The notes beneath the pieces were generated by a model. It searched no databases and had not been told where the DNA came from. It saw nothing but the letters and a program-made list of their open reading frames with translations. Shown here in pieces: positions 18,633-26,850 of a DNA stretch of 64,000 bases. The translations under genes and the position numbers were made by a program. The DNA comes from Ga0074130 sp035565355 (GTDB lineage Bacteria; Pseudomonadota; Gammaproteobacteria; Burkholderiales; Rhodocyclaceae): positions 12,883-76,882 of the forward strand of contig DATMSM010000068.1 in the NCBI GenBank assembly GCA_035565355.1, written 5' to 3'. Position 1 is the first letter of the stretch; each line of letters opens with the position of its first letter.

Positions 18633-19322
18633 TTAGTGAGCAGCCTGAGCAGCCGGCTTCTTGGAAGCCAGGTACTTGCCGAGGGCAACCACGAAGACAG
18701 CACCGGCAATCGGAGCAACCTTGTAGTCGACCAGCCACTGGTTAGCTTGGATGAAGCCACCAATTGCACCGTCATGTACAGCCATATCACCTGCCACATA
18801 ACCCAGCAGGGCACCGCCGATGGTGATGATGATCGGGAAACGGTCCATGACCTTAAGCAGCATTGCGCTACCAAAGATGATCAGCGGGATCGAGACACCC
18901 AGACCGATGATCAGCAGCGTCATGCTGCCCTTGGCAGCGGCTGCCACGGCGATCACGTTGTCGAGGGACATGACGAAGTCGGCGATCAGGATGGTCTTGA
19001 CTGCGCCCATCAGGTTGGAAGCGCCTTCCAGGTCGCCATGACCATCTTCCGGCACCAGCAGCTTGACGCCGATCCACAGCAGCAGGACTGCACCGCCGAG
19101 CTTGATCCAGTTCATATCAAGCAGAGCCACTGCAAAGACGGTCAGGATAATACGCAGGATGATGGCAGCAGCGCTGCCCCAGAAGATGGCCTTCTTCTGC
19201 ATTGCGGGAGGCAGGTTGCGGCTGGCCAGTGCGATCACGACCGCGTTGTCACCCGACAACACAATATTGATCAGCATGATCTGCATCAACGCTGCCCAGA
19301 ATTCCGGGGATCCGAACTCCAT
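18633..19322 (-). CDS. TerC family integral membrane protein, 229 aa
   Basis: TerC proteins are seven-helix membrane proteins linked to export of Mn(II) and to metalation of exported proteins. The sequence has the two hallmark acidic motifs in membrane helices: LSGDNAVVIALASRNLP near residue 23 and ADFVMSLDNVIAVAAAAKG near 110. The ATG at 19322 follows GAGGAG and matches the TerC start. This copy has no yybP-ykoY leader, unlike the TerC-UspA gene at 29561. It lies between tctE and tctC on the same strand. Confidence 0.9.
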   Translation of the reverse strand: MEFGSPEFWAALMQIMLINIVLSGDNAVVIALASRNLPPAMQKKAIFWGSAAAIILRIILTVFAVALLDMNWIKLGGAVLLLWIGVKLLVPEDGHGDLEGASNLMGAVKTILIADFVMSLDNVIAVAAAAKGSMTLLIIGLGVSIPLIIFGSAMLLKVMDRFPIIITIGGALLGYVAGDMAVHDGAIGGFIQANQWLVDYKVAPIAGAVFVVALGKYLASKKPAAQAAH

Positions 19323-19477
19323 AAAACGACACTCCTCTTTCAGTGTGTGCGGTGTTAACACCACTTTGATTTATCGGAACGACAACAAACTGAATGCTAC
19401 GGCCGCAACAATACGCTGGCGGCCTTACATCCGTCTGTCCCAAATATTACACAGAACTTACAATTTATGTTGCCGCG

Positions 19478-20932
19478 TCAGCCAGAGGCAGCGTCCGGCC
19501 CGGGGAAGCTGACCCGGAAGGTATTGCCGACGCCGTCGACGTCTTCCATCAGATCGACTTCCGCGCCGTGGATTTTGGCGATCTCGTTCACGATAGCCAA
19601 TCCCAGCCCACTACCCTCGGTATTTGTGCCGAGCAGCCGATGAAAACGCTCGAATACCCGGCGCCGCTCTTCTACTGGAATCGCCGGTCCGTCATCGTTG
19701 ATGGTCAGCATCGGTCGTGGCATGGCGGTCACGGTTGCCGTCACCCGGCCGTGGTCGGGCGTGTAGCGGATGGCATTGTCGAACAGATTGTTGATGAGTT
19801 CGCGCAGGCGGTCCGGATCACCCTTGATGACGACGGGAACCTCACCGCCGTCGAAACCAAGGTCGATCCCCTTCTTCAGCGCCTCGGGAACCCAGTCCAT
19901 GGTTGTCTCCAGCACCAACCGGTTCAGATCCATGGGCAGTAGCCTCAGGTTGCGCACAGCATTCGGTTCGTTGCGCGCCAGCGAAAGCAGCTGCGCCACC
20001 AGGCGCGACAGCTGACTCATGCCCATGTAGATCTGACCCATGGAGTGACGCAAGCGCTCCGGATCGGTCTCGCGCAGCACGATTTCGATCTGTGCCTTGA
20101 GGCCGGCAACAGGGGTCCGCATCTGATGTGCGGCATCGGAAATAAAACGGTTCTGGAATTCCAGTACCTCCGAGAGGCGCGCCATCAAGGCGTTGATTTC
20201 TTCCACCAGCGGTTGCACCCGCCCCGGCACCCCTTCCAGCAAGACGGGACTCAGGTCCAGGTGGGAGCGGCTGGCGATCACCTGCTCCAGGCGACGTAAG
20301 GGGGCCAGGCTGCGCGTGACGCCGAACCACACAAAACTGCCGGCCAGGATCATCACCACGATCTGCGGCATCACCACGCCGGCCAGGCTTTCCTGGAACA
20401 GGCGGGCGCGCTTGTTGAGTGTCTCGGCTACCAGGATCAGCGCTTCCTTGCCCCCACTACCTTCATATTCTTCGCGCAGGGCCGCGGCGCGTACCGGCTC
20501 GCCATCCACTTCCGTGTCGAAGAAAAGCGGCCTGTTGAGCAAAGGATTCATGCCATCCGGCAGCAGCAGCAGAGCCTCCTCTTGCGCCAGTTCATCGCCG
20601 GGCCTCACAACACGATAGAACAGACGGTCTTCCGGGTCGGAAAGCAGGATGCGGGTGTCACTTGGGGACATGCGCAGGCGCGGGCCACCGTTGTCCTCCT
20701 TGACCTTGAGCATGAGTTCGCGCGCGCGCTCGGCCAGGATGCGGTCGTAGGCCACGGAGGCAAAATGTTCGGCCACGTAGTAACTGGCCACGGCGTCGAC
20801 CACGATCAACAGCACCAGCGGCGATAGCAGCCAGACCATCAACTTGCGTCTGACCACCAGCGCCGACCATTGCAGCTGAGGGCGCTTGCCGCCCTCAGCC
20901 AGCGCCGTCAGCGCCTCGAGCAAGCGCATCAA
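19478..20932 (-). CDS. tctE: Sensor histidine kinase, TctE type, 484 aa
   Basis: This membrane sensor kinase has helices at about 31-50 and 186-206 that flank a periplasmic 2CSK-type sensing domain. A HAMP-like linker follows, then the phosphoacceptor His269 in SDAAHQMRTPVAGL, the N-box NLFDNAIRYTP and the G-box GSGLGLAIV. It sits three bases after the cognate response regulator gene. TctE assignment rests on the domain layout and on the neighbouring tctCBA operon. The signal is inferred to be the transported carboxylate. Confidence 0.87.
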   Translation of the reverse strand: MMRLLEALTALAEGGKRPQLQWSALVVRRKLMVWLLSPLVLLIVVDAVASYYVAEHFASVAYDRILAERARELMLKVKEDNGGPRLRMSPSDTRILLSDPEDRLFYRVVRPGDELAQEEALLLLPDGMNPLLNRPLFFDTEVDGEPVRAAALREEYEGSGGKEALILVAETLNKRARLFQESLAGVVMPQIVVMILAGSFVWFGVTRSLAPLRRLEQVIASRSHLDLSPVLLEGVPGRVQPLVEEINALMARLSEVLEFQNRFISDAAHQMRTPVAGLKAQIEIVLRETDPERLRHSMGQIYMGMSQLSRLVAQLLSLARNEPNAVRNLRLLPMDLNRLVLETTMDWVPEALKKGIDLGFDGGEVPVVIKGDPDRLRELINNLFDNAIRYTPDHGRVTATVTAMPRPMLTINDDGPAIPVEERRRVFERFHRLLGTNTEGSGLGLAIVNEIAKIHGAEVDLMEDVDGVGNTFRVSFPGPDAASG

Positions 20933-20935
20933 GGC

Positions 20936-21625
20936 TCAGACCTCGTCCGGCTTGGTGCTTTTGGGCTTGTCCAGCAGATAGCCCATACCCCGCACCGTGC
21001 GCACATTGAAATCAGCGAACTCCAGCTTCTTGCGCAGGCGATGGACATAAACCTCGATGGCGTTGCTGCCGACCTCGTCGCCCCAGCCGTAAAGATGATC
21101 GACCATCTGCTCCTTGCTCACCACCCGCCCCGTGCGCAACAAGAGCAGCTCGGCCAGCGCCAGTTCGCGCGCGGTCAGCTCGACCGGCTCCTCGCCGAAA
21201 TACAGACGCCGGCCGGCCGTATCGAAACGGAGTGAGCCATGGACAAGCTCGGCGCTTGCGCCGTAATGGCCGCGCCGGATCAACGCACGGGCGCGCGCCT
21301 CGAATTCCGGCAGGTCAAAAGGCTTGGTCAGATAGTCATCGGCGCCGAGATCCAGCCCAAACACGCGATCTTCCAGGGTATCGCGTGCAGTCAGCAGTAG
21401 CACCGGCATCTGCGCGCGGCGTGCGCGCAACTGGCGCAAGATCTCGAAGCCATCCATCTTGGGTAGGCCGACATCGAGCACGACGAGGTCGTAATTGTGC
21501 GCAGTCAGAATCTCGTTCGCCGTCGCGCCGTCGCGGGCAAGATCAACGGCATAGGCTGCCTGCGTCAGGCAGCGGGTCAGCGCATCGGCTAGCAGGGTGT
21601 CGTCTTCGACCACCAGGATGCGCAT
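20936..21625 (-). CDS. tctD: OmpR-family response regulator, TctD type, 229 aa
   Basis: It has a receiver domain (1-115) with acidic pocket E7, D8, D9, phosphorylation site Asp51 in VVLDVGLP and the KPF lysine in DDYLTKPFDL. A winged-helix DNA-binding domain follows, ending VHRLRKKLEFADF...VRGMGYLL. It is the first gene of the tctD-tctE pair. It is expected to activate tctC from the AT-rich region at 18051-18584; this is inferred from gene context. Confidence 0.87.
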   Translation of the reverse strand: MRILVVEDDTLLADALTRCLTQAAYAVDLARDGATANEILTAHNYDLVVLDVGLPKMDGFEILRQLRARRAQMPVLLLTARDTLEDRVFGLDLGADDYLTKPFDLPEFEARARALIRRGHYGASAELVHGSLRFDTAGRRLYFGEEPVELTARELALAELLLLRTGRVVSKEQMVDHLYGWGDEVGSNAIEVYVHRLRKKLEFADFNVRTVRGMGYLLDKPKSTKPDEV

Positions 21626-21639
21626 GCTCTAATACTCCA

Positions 21640-21776
21640 GCAATGTTGAAGAAGCGTAGCGAGCGGGTGGAGGGCAAGGCGCACGGAGCACAGCAACCGG
21701 AATGTACCTAGGTACATGAGGATTGTGAGCACCGCGCAACGCAGCCATACACCCGCGCAGTAGCTTATTCGACATT
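21640..21776. repeat. Large imperfect intergenic palindrome, copy A
   Basis: About 134 bases between hom and tctD fold back on themselves around a perfect core, atgtacctaggtacat (about 21706-21721). Left end caatgttgaagaagc and right end gcttattcgacattg are near-perfect complements, and both arms carry a matching gcgggtg/caccc segment. It resembles dispersed intergenic repeats of betaproteobacteria. It carries no coding sequence. Confidence 0.8.
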
Positions 21777-21779
21777 GCG

Positions 21780-23090
21780 TCAGCCGAGGTTTTCGAGCCG
21801 CAGGCGGATCACCTTGCGCTTCACGACGGGCAGCGCCTCAATCTTGGCGATGGCCGCATCGACATGCTTCTCGCGCACCAGGTGCGTGAGGATGATGATG
21901 TCGGTCTGCTCTTCGCCCTCATCCGGCTCGCGCTGCACCATGGCGTCGATGGAAATGCCGTGGTCCGCCAGGATGCGGGTGATGTCGGCGAGCACGCCCG
22001 GCTTGTCCTCGACGCGCAGGCGCAGGTAGTAGCTGGTCTCGACTTCGCTGATCGGCAGGATGGGGGTATTCACCACGGCATCCGGCTGGAAGGCCAGGTA
22101 GGGCACGCGATGCTCGGGATCGGCATCCAGCACACGGGCCACGTCCACCAGGTCTGCGATCACGGCACTGGCAGTCGGCTCGGCGCCGGCGCCCTTGCCA
22201 TAATGCAGCGTCGCGCCGACCGCGTCACCCTGCACCAGCACTGCGTTCATCGGCCCCTCGACATTGGCGATCAGGCGCTTGGCCGGGATCAGCGTCGGAT
22301 GGACACGCAACTCAACGCCCACCGGCGTCCACTTGGTGATGCCCAGCAGTTTGATGCGGTAGCCGAGTTGCTCGGCGTATTTGATGTCCTCGGCTTCAAG
22401 CTTGCTGATGCCTTCGATGTGGGCGCTGTCGAACTGCATCGGGATACCGAAAGCCAGCGCCGACAGAATCGTGATCTTGTGCGCGGCATCGACGCCTTCG
22501 ATGTCAAAGGTCGGGTCGGCTTCGGCATAGCCGAGACGCTGCGCCTCCTTGAGCACCTCGGCAAAGGGCAGGCCCTTGTCACGCATCTCGGAAAGAATGA
22601 AGTTGGTGGTGCCATTGATGATGCCGGCGATCCACTGGATGCGATTGGCCGACAGGCCTTCACGCACCGCCTTGATAATGGGAATACCGCCCGCGACCGC
22701 TGCCTCGAAGGCGACAATGACGCCCTGCTTCTGCGCCGCGGCGAAGATCTCATTGCCGTGCGCCGCCAGCAGCGCCTTGTTGGCGGTCACGACATGCTTG
22801 CCGTTTTCGATGGCCTTCAGCACCAGCTCCTTGGCCACGCCATAGCCGCCGATCAGCTCGACGACAACATCGACTTCCGGGTCATTGACCACGGCAAAGG
22901 CATCGTCGGTGACGCGCGCTTTGCCGCCCGCCACCTTGTTGGCGAGCTCGGTATTCTTGTCGGCCACGGCAACGATGCGGATCGGACGGCCGGCACGGCG
23001 CGTGATCTCGGCTTCGTTGCGGGAAAGGACGGTGAAGGTGCCACCGCCGACGGTACCTATGCCCAGAAGGCCTACATTGATCGGTTTCAT
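21780..23090 (-). CDS. hom: Homoserine dehydrogenase, 436 aa
   Basis: The enzyme reduces aspartate semialdehyde to homoserine for threonine and methionine. It has a Rossmann nucleotide site VGLLGIGTVGGG (residues 6-17) and a dimer/substrate domain with GKHVVTANKALLAAHG and the family signature YAEADPTFDIEGVDAAHK. A C-terminal ACT domain (from about 350, YYLRLRVEDKPGVLADITRI) would give threonine feedback control. It follows alaA after 20 bases on the same strand, as in many betaproteobacteria. Confidence 0.97.
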   Translation of the reverse strand: MKPINVGLLGIGTVGGGTFTVLSRNEAEITRRAGRPIRIVAVADKNTELANKVAGGKARVTDDAFAVVNDPEVDVVVELIGGYGVAKELVLKAIENGKHVVTANKALLAAHGNEIFAAAQKQGVIVAFEAAVAGGIPIIKAVREGLSANRIQWIAGIINGTTNFILSEMRDKGLPFAEVLKEAQRLGYAEADPTFDIEGVDAAHKITILSALAFGIPMQFDSAHIEGISKLEAEDIKYAEQLGYRIKLLGITKWTPVGVELRVHPTLIPAKRLIANVEGPMNAVLVQGDAVGATLHYGKGAGAEPTASAVIADLVDVARVLDADPEHRVPYLAFQPDAVVNTPILPISEVETSYYLRLRVEDKPGVLADITRILADHGISIDAMVQREPDEGEEQTDIIILTHLVREKHVDAAIAKIEALPVVKRKVIRLRLENLG

Positions 23091-23110
23091 AGCGTTTTAT
23101 ATGGCCGCAC

Positions 23111-24337
23111 TCAGGCAGCGTGACGTTTGCGATATTGTTCGAGGAAGCGCGCAATGCGGCCGATGGCCTCGGTCAGGTCATCGGCATTGGGCAGGAAGAC
23201 CACGCGGAAGTGATCCGGCTTGGGCCAGTTGAAGCCCGAGCCCTGTACCAACAACACCTTCTCCGCTTCGAGCAGTTCGAGGATGAATTGCTGGTCGTCC
23301 TCAATCGGGTACATCTCGGGATCAAGACGCGGGAACAGATACATCGCGCCTTTGGGCTTGACGCAGGTAACGCCGGGAATGGCGGTCAAAAGTTCCCAGG
23401 CGAGGTCGCGCTGCTTGCCGAGGCGACCGGTCGGCACGACCAGATCGTCGATGCTCTGATAGCCACCGAGCGCAGTCTGGATGCCGAACTGGGCCGGCAC
23501 ATTGGCACACAGGCGCATCGAGGCCAGCAAAGTGAGCCCCTCAATATAATCATTGGCACGCGCCTTGTCGCCGGACACGACCATCCAGCCGGCGCGAAAA
23601 CCGGCAGCCCGATAATTCTTGGACAGCCCACCGAAAGTGATGAAGAGCACGTCCTCTGCCAAAGAGGCAATCGAGGTATGCGTGGCACCGTCGTAGAGCA
23701 CCTTGTCGTAGATTTCGTCGGCGTAGACGATAAGCTTGTGTTCGCGCGCAATCGCGACGAGCTCTTTGAGCACGTGATCCGGATACAGCGCGCCGGTCGG
23801 GTTGTTCGGGTTGATGACAACGATGGCACGCGTATTCGGCGTAATCTTGGCGCGGATGTCATCCATATCCGGCAACCACTCGTTTTCTTCGTCGCACAGA
23901 TAATGCGTCGCCGTACCACCGGACAAGCTCACGGCTGCCGTCCATAGGGGGTAATCAGGCGCCGGTACCAGCACTTCGTCGCCGGCATTCAGCAGCGCGT
24001 TCATGGCCATGACGATAAGCTCGGAAACGCCATTACCAATGTAGATATCGTCGACCTGTACGCCAGGAATCTTTTTTTCCTGGGTGTAGTGCATGATCGC
24101 CTTGCGTGCAGCGAACATGCCCTTGGAATCGCTATAGCCCGAAGCAGCCGAGAGATTCATGATCATGTCCTGGATGATCTCGTCGGGGGCAATGAAGCCG
24201 AAAGGCGCCGGATTGCCGATGTTCAGCTTGATGATGCGCTGGCCGTCCTCCTCCATCTGTTTCGCTCGCGCCATGACCGGTCCACGAATGTCGTAGAGGA
24301 CATTGGCCAGCTTGTTGGACTTGAGCACGGGCTGCAT
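23111..24337 (-). CDS. alaA: Alanine-synthesising aminotransferase, AlaA type, 408 aa
   Basis: This class I PLP aminotransferase makes alanine from pyruvate and glutamate. It closely follows E. coli AlaA: KLANVLYDIRGPVMARAK near the start, LNIGNPAPFGF, GYSDSKGMFAARKAIM, PAPDYPLWTAAVSLSGG and the PLP lysine in FGGLSKNYRAAGFRAGW. The ATG at 24337 is chosen because its product MQPVLKS aligns with the family; upstream in-frame starts lack homology. It is probably the first gene of the alaA-hom unit. Confidence 0.9.
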   Translation of the reverse strand: MQPVLKSNKLANVLYDIRGPVMARAKQMEEDGQRIIKLNIGNPAPFGFIAPDEIIQDMIMNLSAASGYSDSKGMFAARKAIMHYTQEKKIPGVQVDDIYIGNGVSELIVMAMNALLNAGDEVLVPAPDYPLWTAAVSLSGGTATHYLCDEENEWLPDMDDIRAKITPNTRAIVVINPNNPTGALYPDHVLKELVAIAREHKLIVYADEIYDKVLYDGATHTSIASLAEDVLFITFGGLSKNYRAAGFRAGWMVVSGDKARANDYIEGLTLLASMRLCANVPAQFGIQTALGGYQSIDDLVVPTGRLGKQRDLAWELLTAIPGVTCVKPKGAMYLFPRLDPEMYPIEDDQQFILELLEAEKVLLVQGSGFNWPKPDHFRVVFLPNADDLTEAIGRIARFLEQYRKRHAA

Positions 24338-24469
24338 GAAAAGCGCCATCCTTTCAGGGATACAGTGAAAACAAGGGAAAAACGGCAGCTGACGCCGGAA
24401 TCGTCCGGCAGACGCTGCAATCGGGAAAGGTGTAATCTTACCCAAGCCCATGTTGCACCGCAACGTCGA

Positions 24470-24560
24470 TCATGTCTGAAACAGCGAGAAGACGTGGCAA
24501 ATGGGACGTACTTGAACAAGTACGCAAGGATAGTCAGCGCCATCGCCTTTGCGCAAACCC
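24470..24560. repeat. Imperfect intergenic palindrome, copy B
   Basis: A palindromic core cgtacttgaacaagtacg (24507-24524) is flanked by partly complementary arms. The right flank, aaggatagtcagcgcc, resembles aggattgtgagcacc of the copy at 21640, so the two appear to be diverged members of one family. Confidence 0.6.
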
Positions 24561-24602
24561 GGCAGGCCGGGCGTTGCGTATAGCTTAATCTGTACTTTTG
24601 CA

Positions 24603-24971
24603 ATGAAACTTCATACCGACCCCCGCACCGGCAACACCGTCACCGCCCATGGCGAAGGCTATGTCGCCATCAACGGCGAGCGCTACTCGTCCAGCCTGAT
24701 TGTTCAACCCGAGGCCATCGATACCGAATGGCAAGCGACCGATGTGGGCACGCTGGACGTCGCCGCTATTGAGCGTCTGCTTGCCACCGGCGCCGACATT
24801 CTCATCCTCGGTACCGGCAAACGTCAGCATTTCCCGCCCCTGGACCTGCTCAAACCCGTCATGGCTGCGGGCCGCACCCTGGACGTCATGGACACTTCAG
24901 CCGCCTGCCGCACCTACAACATTCTGATGTCGGAAGGCCGCGCTGTCGCTGCGGCGCTGATCATCGAATGA
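24603..24971 (+). CDS. Mth938-like domain protein (DUF498), 122 aa
   Basis: This small cytosolic alpha/beta protein has the DUF498/Mth938 pattern: a beta-rich N-terminal part with GEGYVAINGERYSSSLIV, then ADILILGTGKRQHFPP, and later MDTSAACRTYNILMSEGR. Relatives include the mitochondrial complex I assembly factor NDUFAF3; the bacterial role is unknown. The ATG at 24603 matches the family start. It is followed after 31 bases by the ArnE-like gene. Confidence 0.85.
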   Translation: MKLHTDPRTGNTVTAHGEGYVAINGERYSSSLIVQPEAIDTEWQATDVGTLDVAAIERLLATGADILILGTGKRQHFPPLDLLKPVMAAGRTLDVMDTSAACRTYNILMSEGRAVAAALIIE

Positions 24972-25002
24972 GGCACAGCGACATTCCCACGGATACCCCC
25001 GC

Positions 25003-25374
25003 ATGAGCAGCCTCAGCCTCGCCCTGATCCTCAGCGGCGTCCTGCTCAACGCCGTCGCTCAGCTGCTGCTCAAGGCCGGTACCAATGCGGTCGGCCACTT
25101 TGCCTTCCAGGCCGGGAACATCGTGCCCGTCGGCCTCAAGCTTGCAATGCAGCCGTATATCGTCGGTGGCATCGTCTGTTACGTCGTCAGCCTGGTGGTC
25201 TGGATCATGGCGCTCTCGCGCGTGCCGGTCAGCATCGCCTATCCCATGCTGTCGATCGGCTATGCCATCAATGCCTTCATTGCCTACCACTGGTTCGGCG
25301 AACCGCTGTCCGCCCAGAAACTGCTCGGCATCGGCCTCATCATCATCGGCGTCGTCCTGGTGACGCGCTCATAG
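25003..25374 (+). CDS. Small EamA/SMR-type membrane protein, ArnE-like, 123 aa
   Basis: It has four predicted membrane helices (about 3-23, 45-68, 72-92 and 100-121). The second half is typical of ArnE/EamA half-transporters: SRVPVSIAYPMLSIGYAI followed by WFGEPLSAQKLLGIGLIIIG. ArnE flips aminoarabinose-linked undecaprenol. The next gene is ArnD-like, which supports a polyprenyl-sugar role, but no ArnF partner or other arn genes are present. It could equally be a generic small-molecule exporter. Confidence 0.78.
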   Translation: MSSLSLALILSGVLLNAVAQLLLKAGTNAVGHFAFQAGNIVPVGLKLAMQPYIVGGIVCYVVSLVVWIMALSRVPVSIAYPMLSIGYAINAFIAYHWFGEPLSAQKLLGIGLIIIGVVLVTRS

Positions 25375-25394
25375 CAACGCCCTAACTCATCTCA

Positions 25395-26324
25395 ATGCGC
25401 CAAATCGCTCTTCGCATCACAGCAACCAGTTACCGCGGCACCCTGCAAGGCATACCCAATCTGGTTGAGCTATTGCGCCGCCACAATGCCGGCGCCACCT
25501 TCTTGTTCAGCTTCGGCCCAGACCACAGTGGTCGCTTCGCACGACGCGTATTCCGCGCCGGCTATCTGAAACAAGCGCGGCGCACGCGGGCCTTTGCCCA
25601 CAGCGGCTTCGGCTCCTTGTTCACCGGCACCCTGCTGCCCGCGCCGCAGATCGGCCAGCGCGCCGCCAGCGTCATGCGCGGCGTGGCGGAAAGCGGCTTC
25701 GAGGTCGGTATCCACGGCTGGGACCGCTGGACCTGGGAAGAGCAGATTGTCGACGCCGACGCCGCCTGGGTCGAACGCCAAATGCGGCTCGCCGCTGACT
25801 GCCATGCCGACATCTTCGGCAAGGCGGCGACGGCGCACGGTGCGATTGCCTGGCAGATGAATGCGCATGCCCTGCGCCTGACCCAGCGCCTGGGTTTTCG
25901 CTACGCCAGCGATACGCGCGGCACCCATCCTTTCATTCCCGTACAGGACGGCGAGATCGTGCTCTGTCCGCAACTGCCGACCACGCTGCCGACCATAGAC
26001 GAACTCGTCGGCCGGGACGGCGTGACCGAGAGTAATGTGGCTGAAGCATTGATGCGCGAAACTGCACTCGAACCCGAGCATCCGCATGTGTTCACCCTGC
26101 GTGCCGAGCGTGAAGGCATGAAGCTGGCCCCCGCTTTTGAAAAATTGCTGACAGGCTGGCTTGAACAGGGATACAGTATCGTTGCGATGCAGGACATCGC
26201 AGATCAACTTGATCGCGACACCCTGCCCCATCATCAGATCATCCGCGGCACCGTGCCGGGCCGTATTGGAACCCTGATGGTGCAAGGTGCCGAGTTTCTG
26301 GCAAATTGGAAAGACGCAGCCTGA
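25395..26324 (+). CDS. ArnD-like polysaccharide deacetylase homologue lacking metal ligands, 309 aa
   Basis: The overall sequence follows ArnD, the deformylase for formamido-arabinose on undecaprenyl phosphate: TFLFSFGPDHSGR, GSLFTGTLLPAPQIG, GFEVGIHGWDRWTW, YASDTRGTHPF, CPQLPTTLPTIDELVGRDG. At the NodB motif 1, where E. coli ArnD has RIDVDT, this protein reads RITATS (residues 7-12), so both catalytic/metal aspartates are gone. In motif 2 the second histidine of HAWDH is Arg (HGWDR). It is therefore probably not an active deacetylase, although the frame is intact. It may bind lipid-linked sugar without catalysis. Confidence 0.82.
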   Translation: MRQIALRITATSYRGTLQGIPNLVELLRRHNAGATFLFSFGPDHSGRFARRVFRAGYLKQARRTRAFAHSGFGSLFTGTLLPAPQIGQRAASVMRGVAESGFEVGIHGWDRWTWEEQIVDADAAWVERQMRLAADCHADIFGKAATAHGAIAWQMNAHALRLTQRLGFRYASDTRGTHPFIPVQDGEIVLCPQLPTTLPTIDELVGRDGVTESNVAEALMRETALEPEHPHVFTLRAEREGMKLAPAFEKLLTGWLEQGYSIVAMQDIADQLDRDTLPHHQIIRGTVPGRIGTLMVQGAEFLANWKDAA

Positions 26325-26358
26325 AGTACGCGGGTGCTTCACTGCGCAGGAGGCACAC

Positions 26359-26823
26359 ATGACCGAAGCCGTCGGACTCAAGGTCCCGGACTTTTCCCTA
26401 CCCGCCACCGGCGGCGGCACCTTTGAGCTCGCCGCGCACATTGGCAAACCCCTCGTCATCTATTTCTATCCCAAGGACAGCACCCCCGGCTGCACCACCG
26501 AAGCCGGCCAGTTCCGCGACCTGCATGCGGAATTCATCCGTCTCGGCTGCCCCATCTACGGCGTCTCACGCGACAGCATCAAGTCGCACGAGAACTTCAA
26601 GGCCAAGCTGGAGCTGCCCTTCGAGCTTCTGTCCGATCCGGATGAACTCGCCTGCGGTCTGTTCAATGTCATGAAGATGAAAAACATGTATGGCAAGCAG
26701 GTGCGTGGCGTCGAGCGCAGCACCTTCTTGATCGATGCAAAGGGAGTCTTGCGCCAGGAATGGCGCGGCGTGAAGGTGGACGGTCACGCCCGGGCAGTGC
26801 TCGAAGCAGTCCAGTCGCTGTAA
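26359..26823 (+). CDS. bcp: Peroxiredoxin, BCP/PrxQ type, 154 aa
   Basis: This cytosolic thiol peroxidase reduces organic peroxides. The peroxidatic Cys45 is in STPGCTTEAGQFRD. The resolving cysteine that lies five residues later in E. coli BCP is Gly here. Other cysteines (in RLGCPIYG and ELACGLF) could serve, or the protein may be a 1-Cys form. The ATG at 26359 follows caggagg. It lies 27 bases before phoH. Confidence 0.93.
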   Translation: MTEAVGLKVPDFSLPATGGGTFELAAHIGKPLVIYFYPKDSTPGCTTEAGQFRDLHAEFIRLGCPIYGVSRDSIKSHENFKAKLELPFELLSDPDELACGLFNVMKMKNMYGKQVRGVERSTFLIDAKGVLRQEWRGVKVDGHARAVLEAVQSL

Positions 26824-26850
26824 TCCGGTAACGCGAGAAAAAGGGAAACC

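Noticed and set aside
19323..19477. Possible riboswitch before the stand-alone terC
   Set aside because: Neither GGGGAGUAGC nor GCGAGACC is present; only a small ggccgc/gcggcc hairpin is seen.
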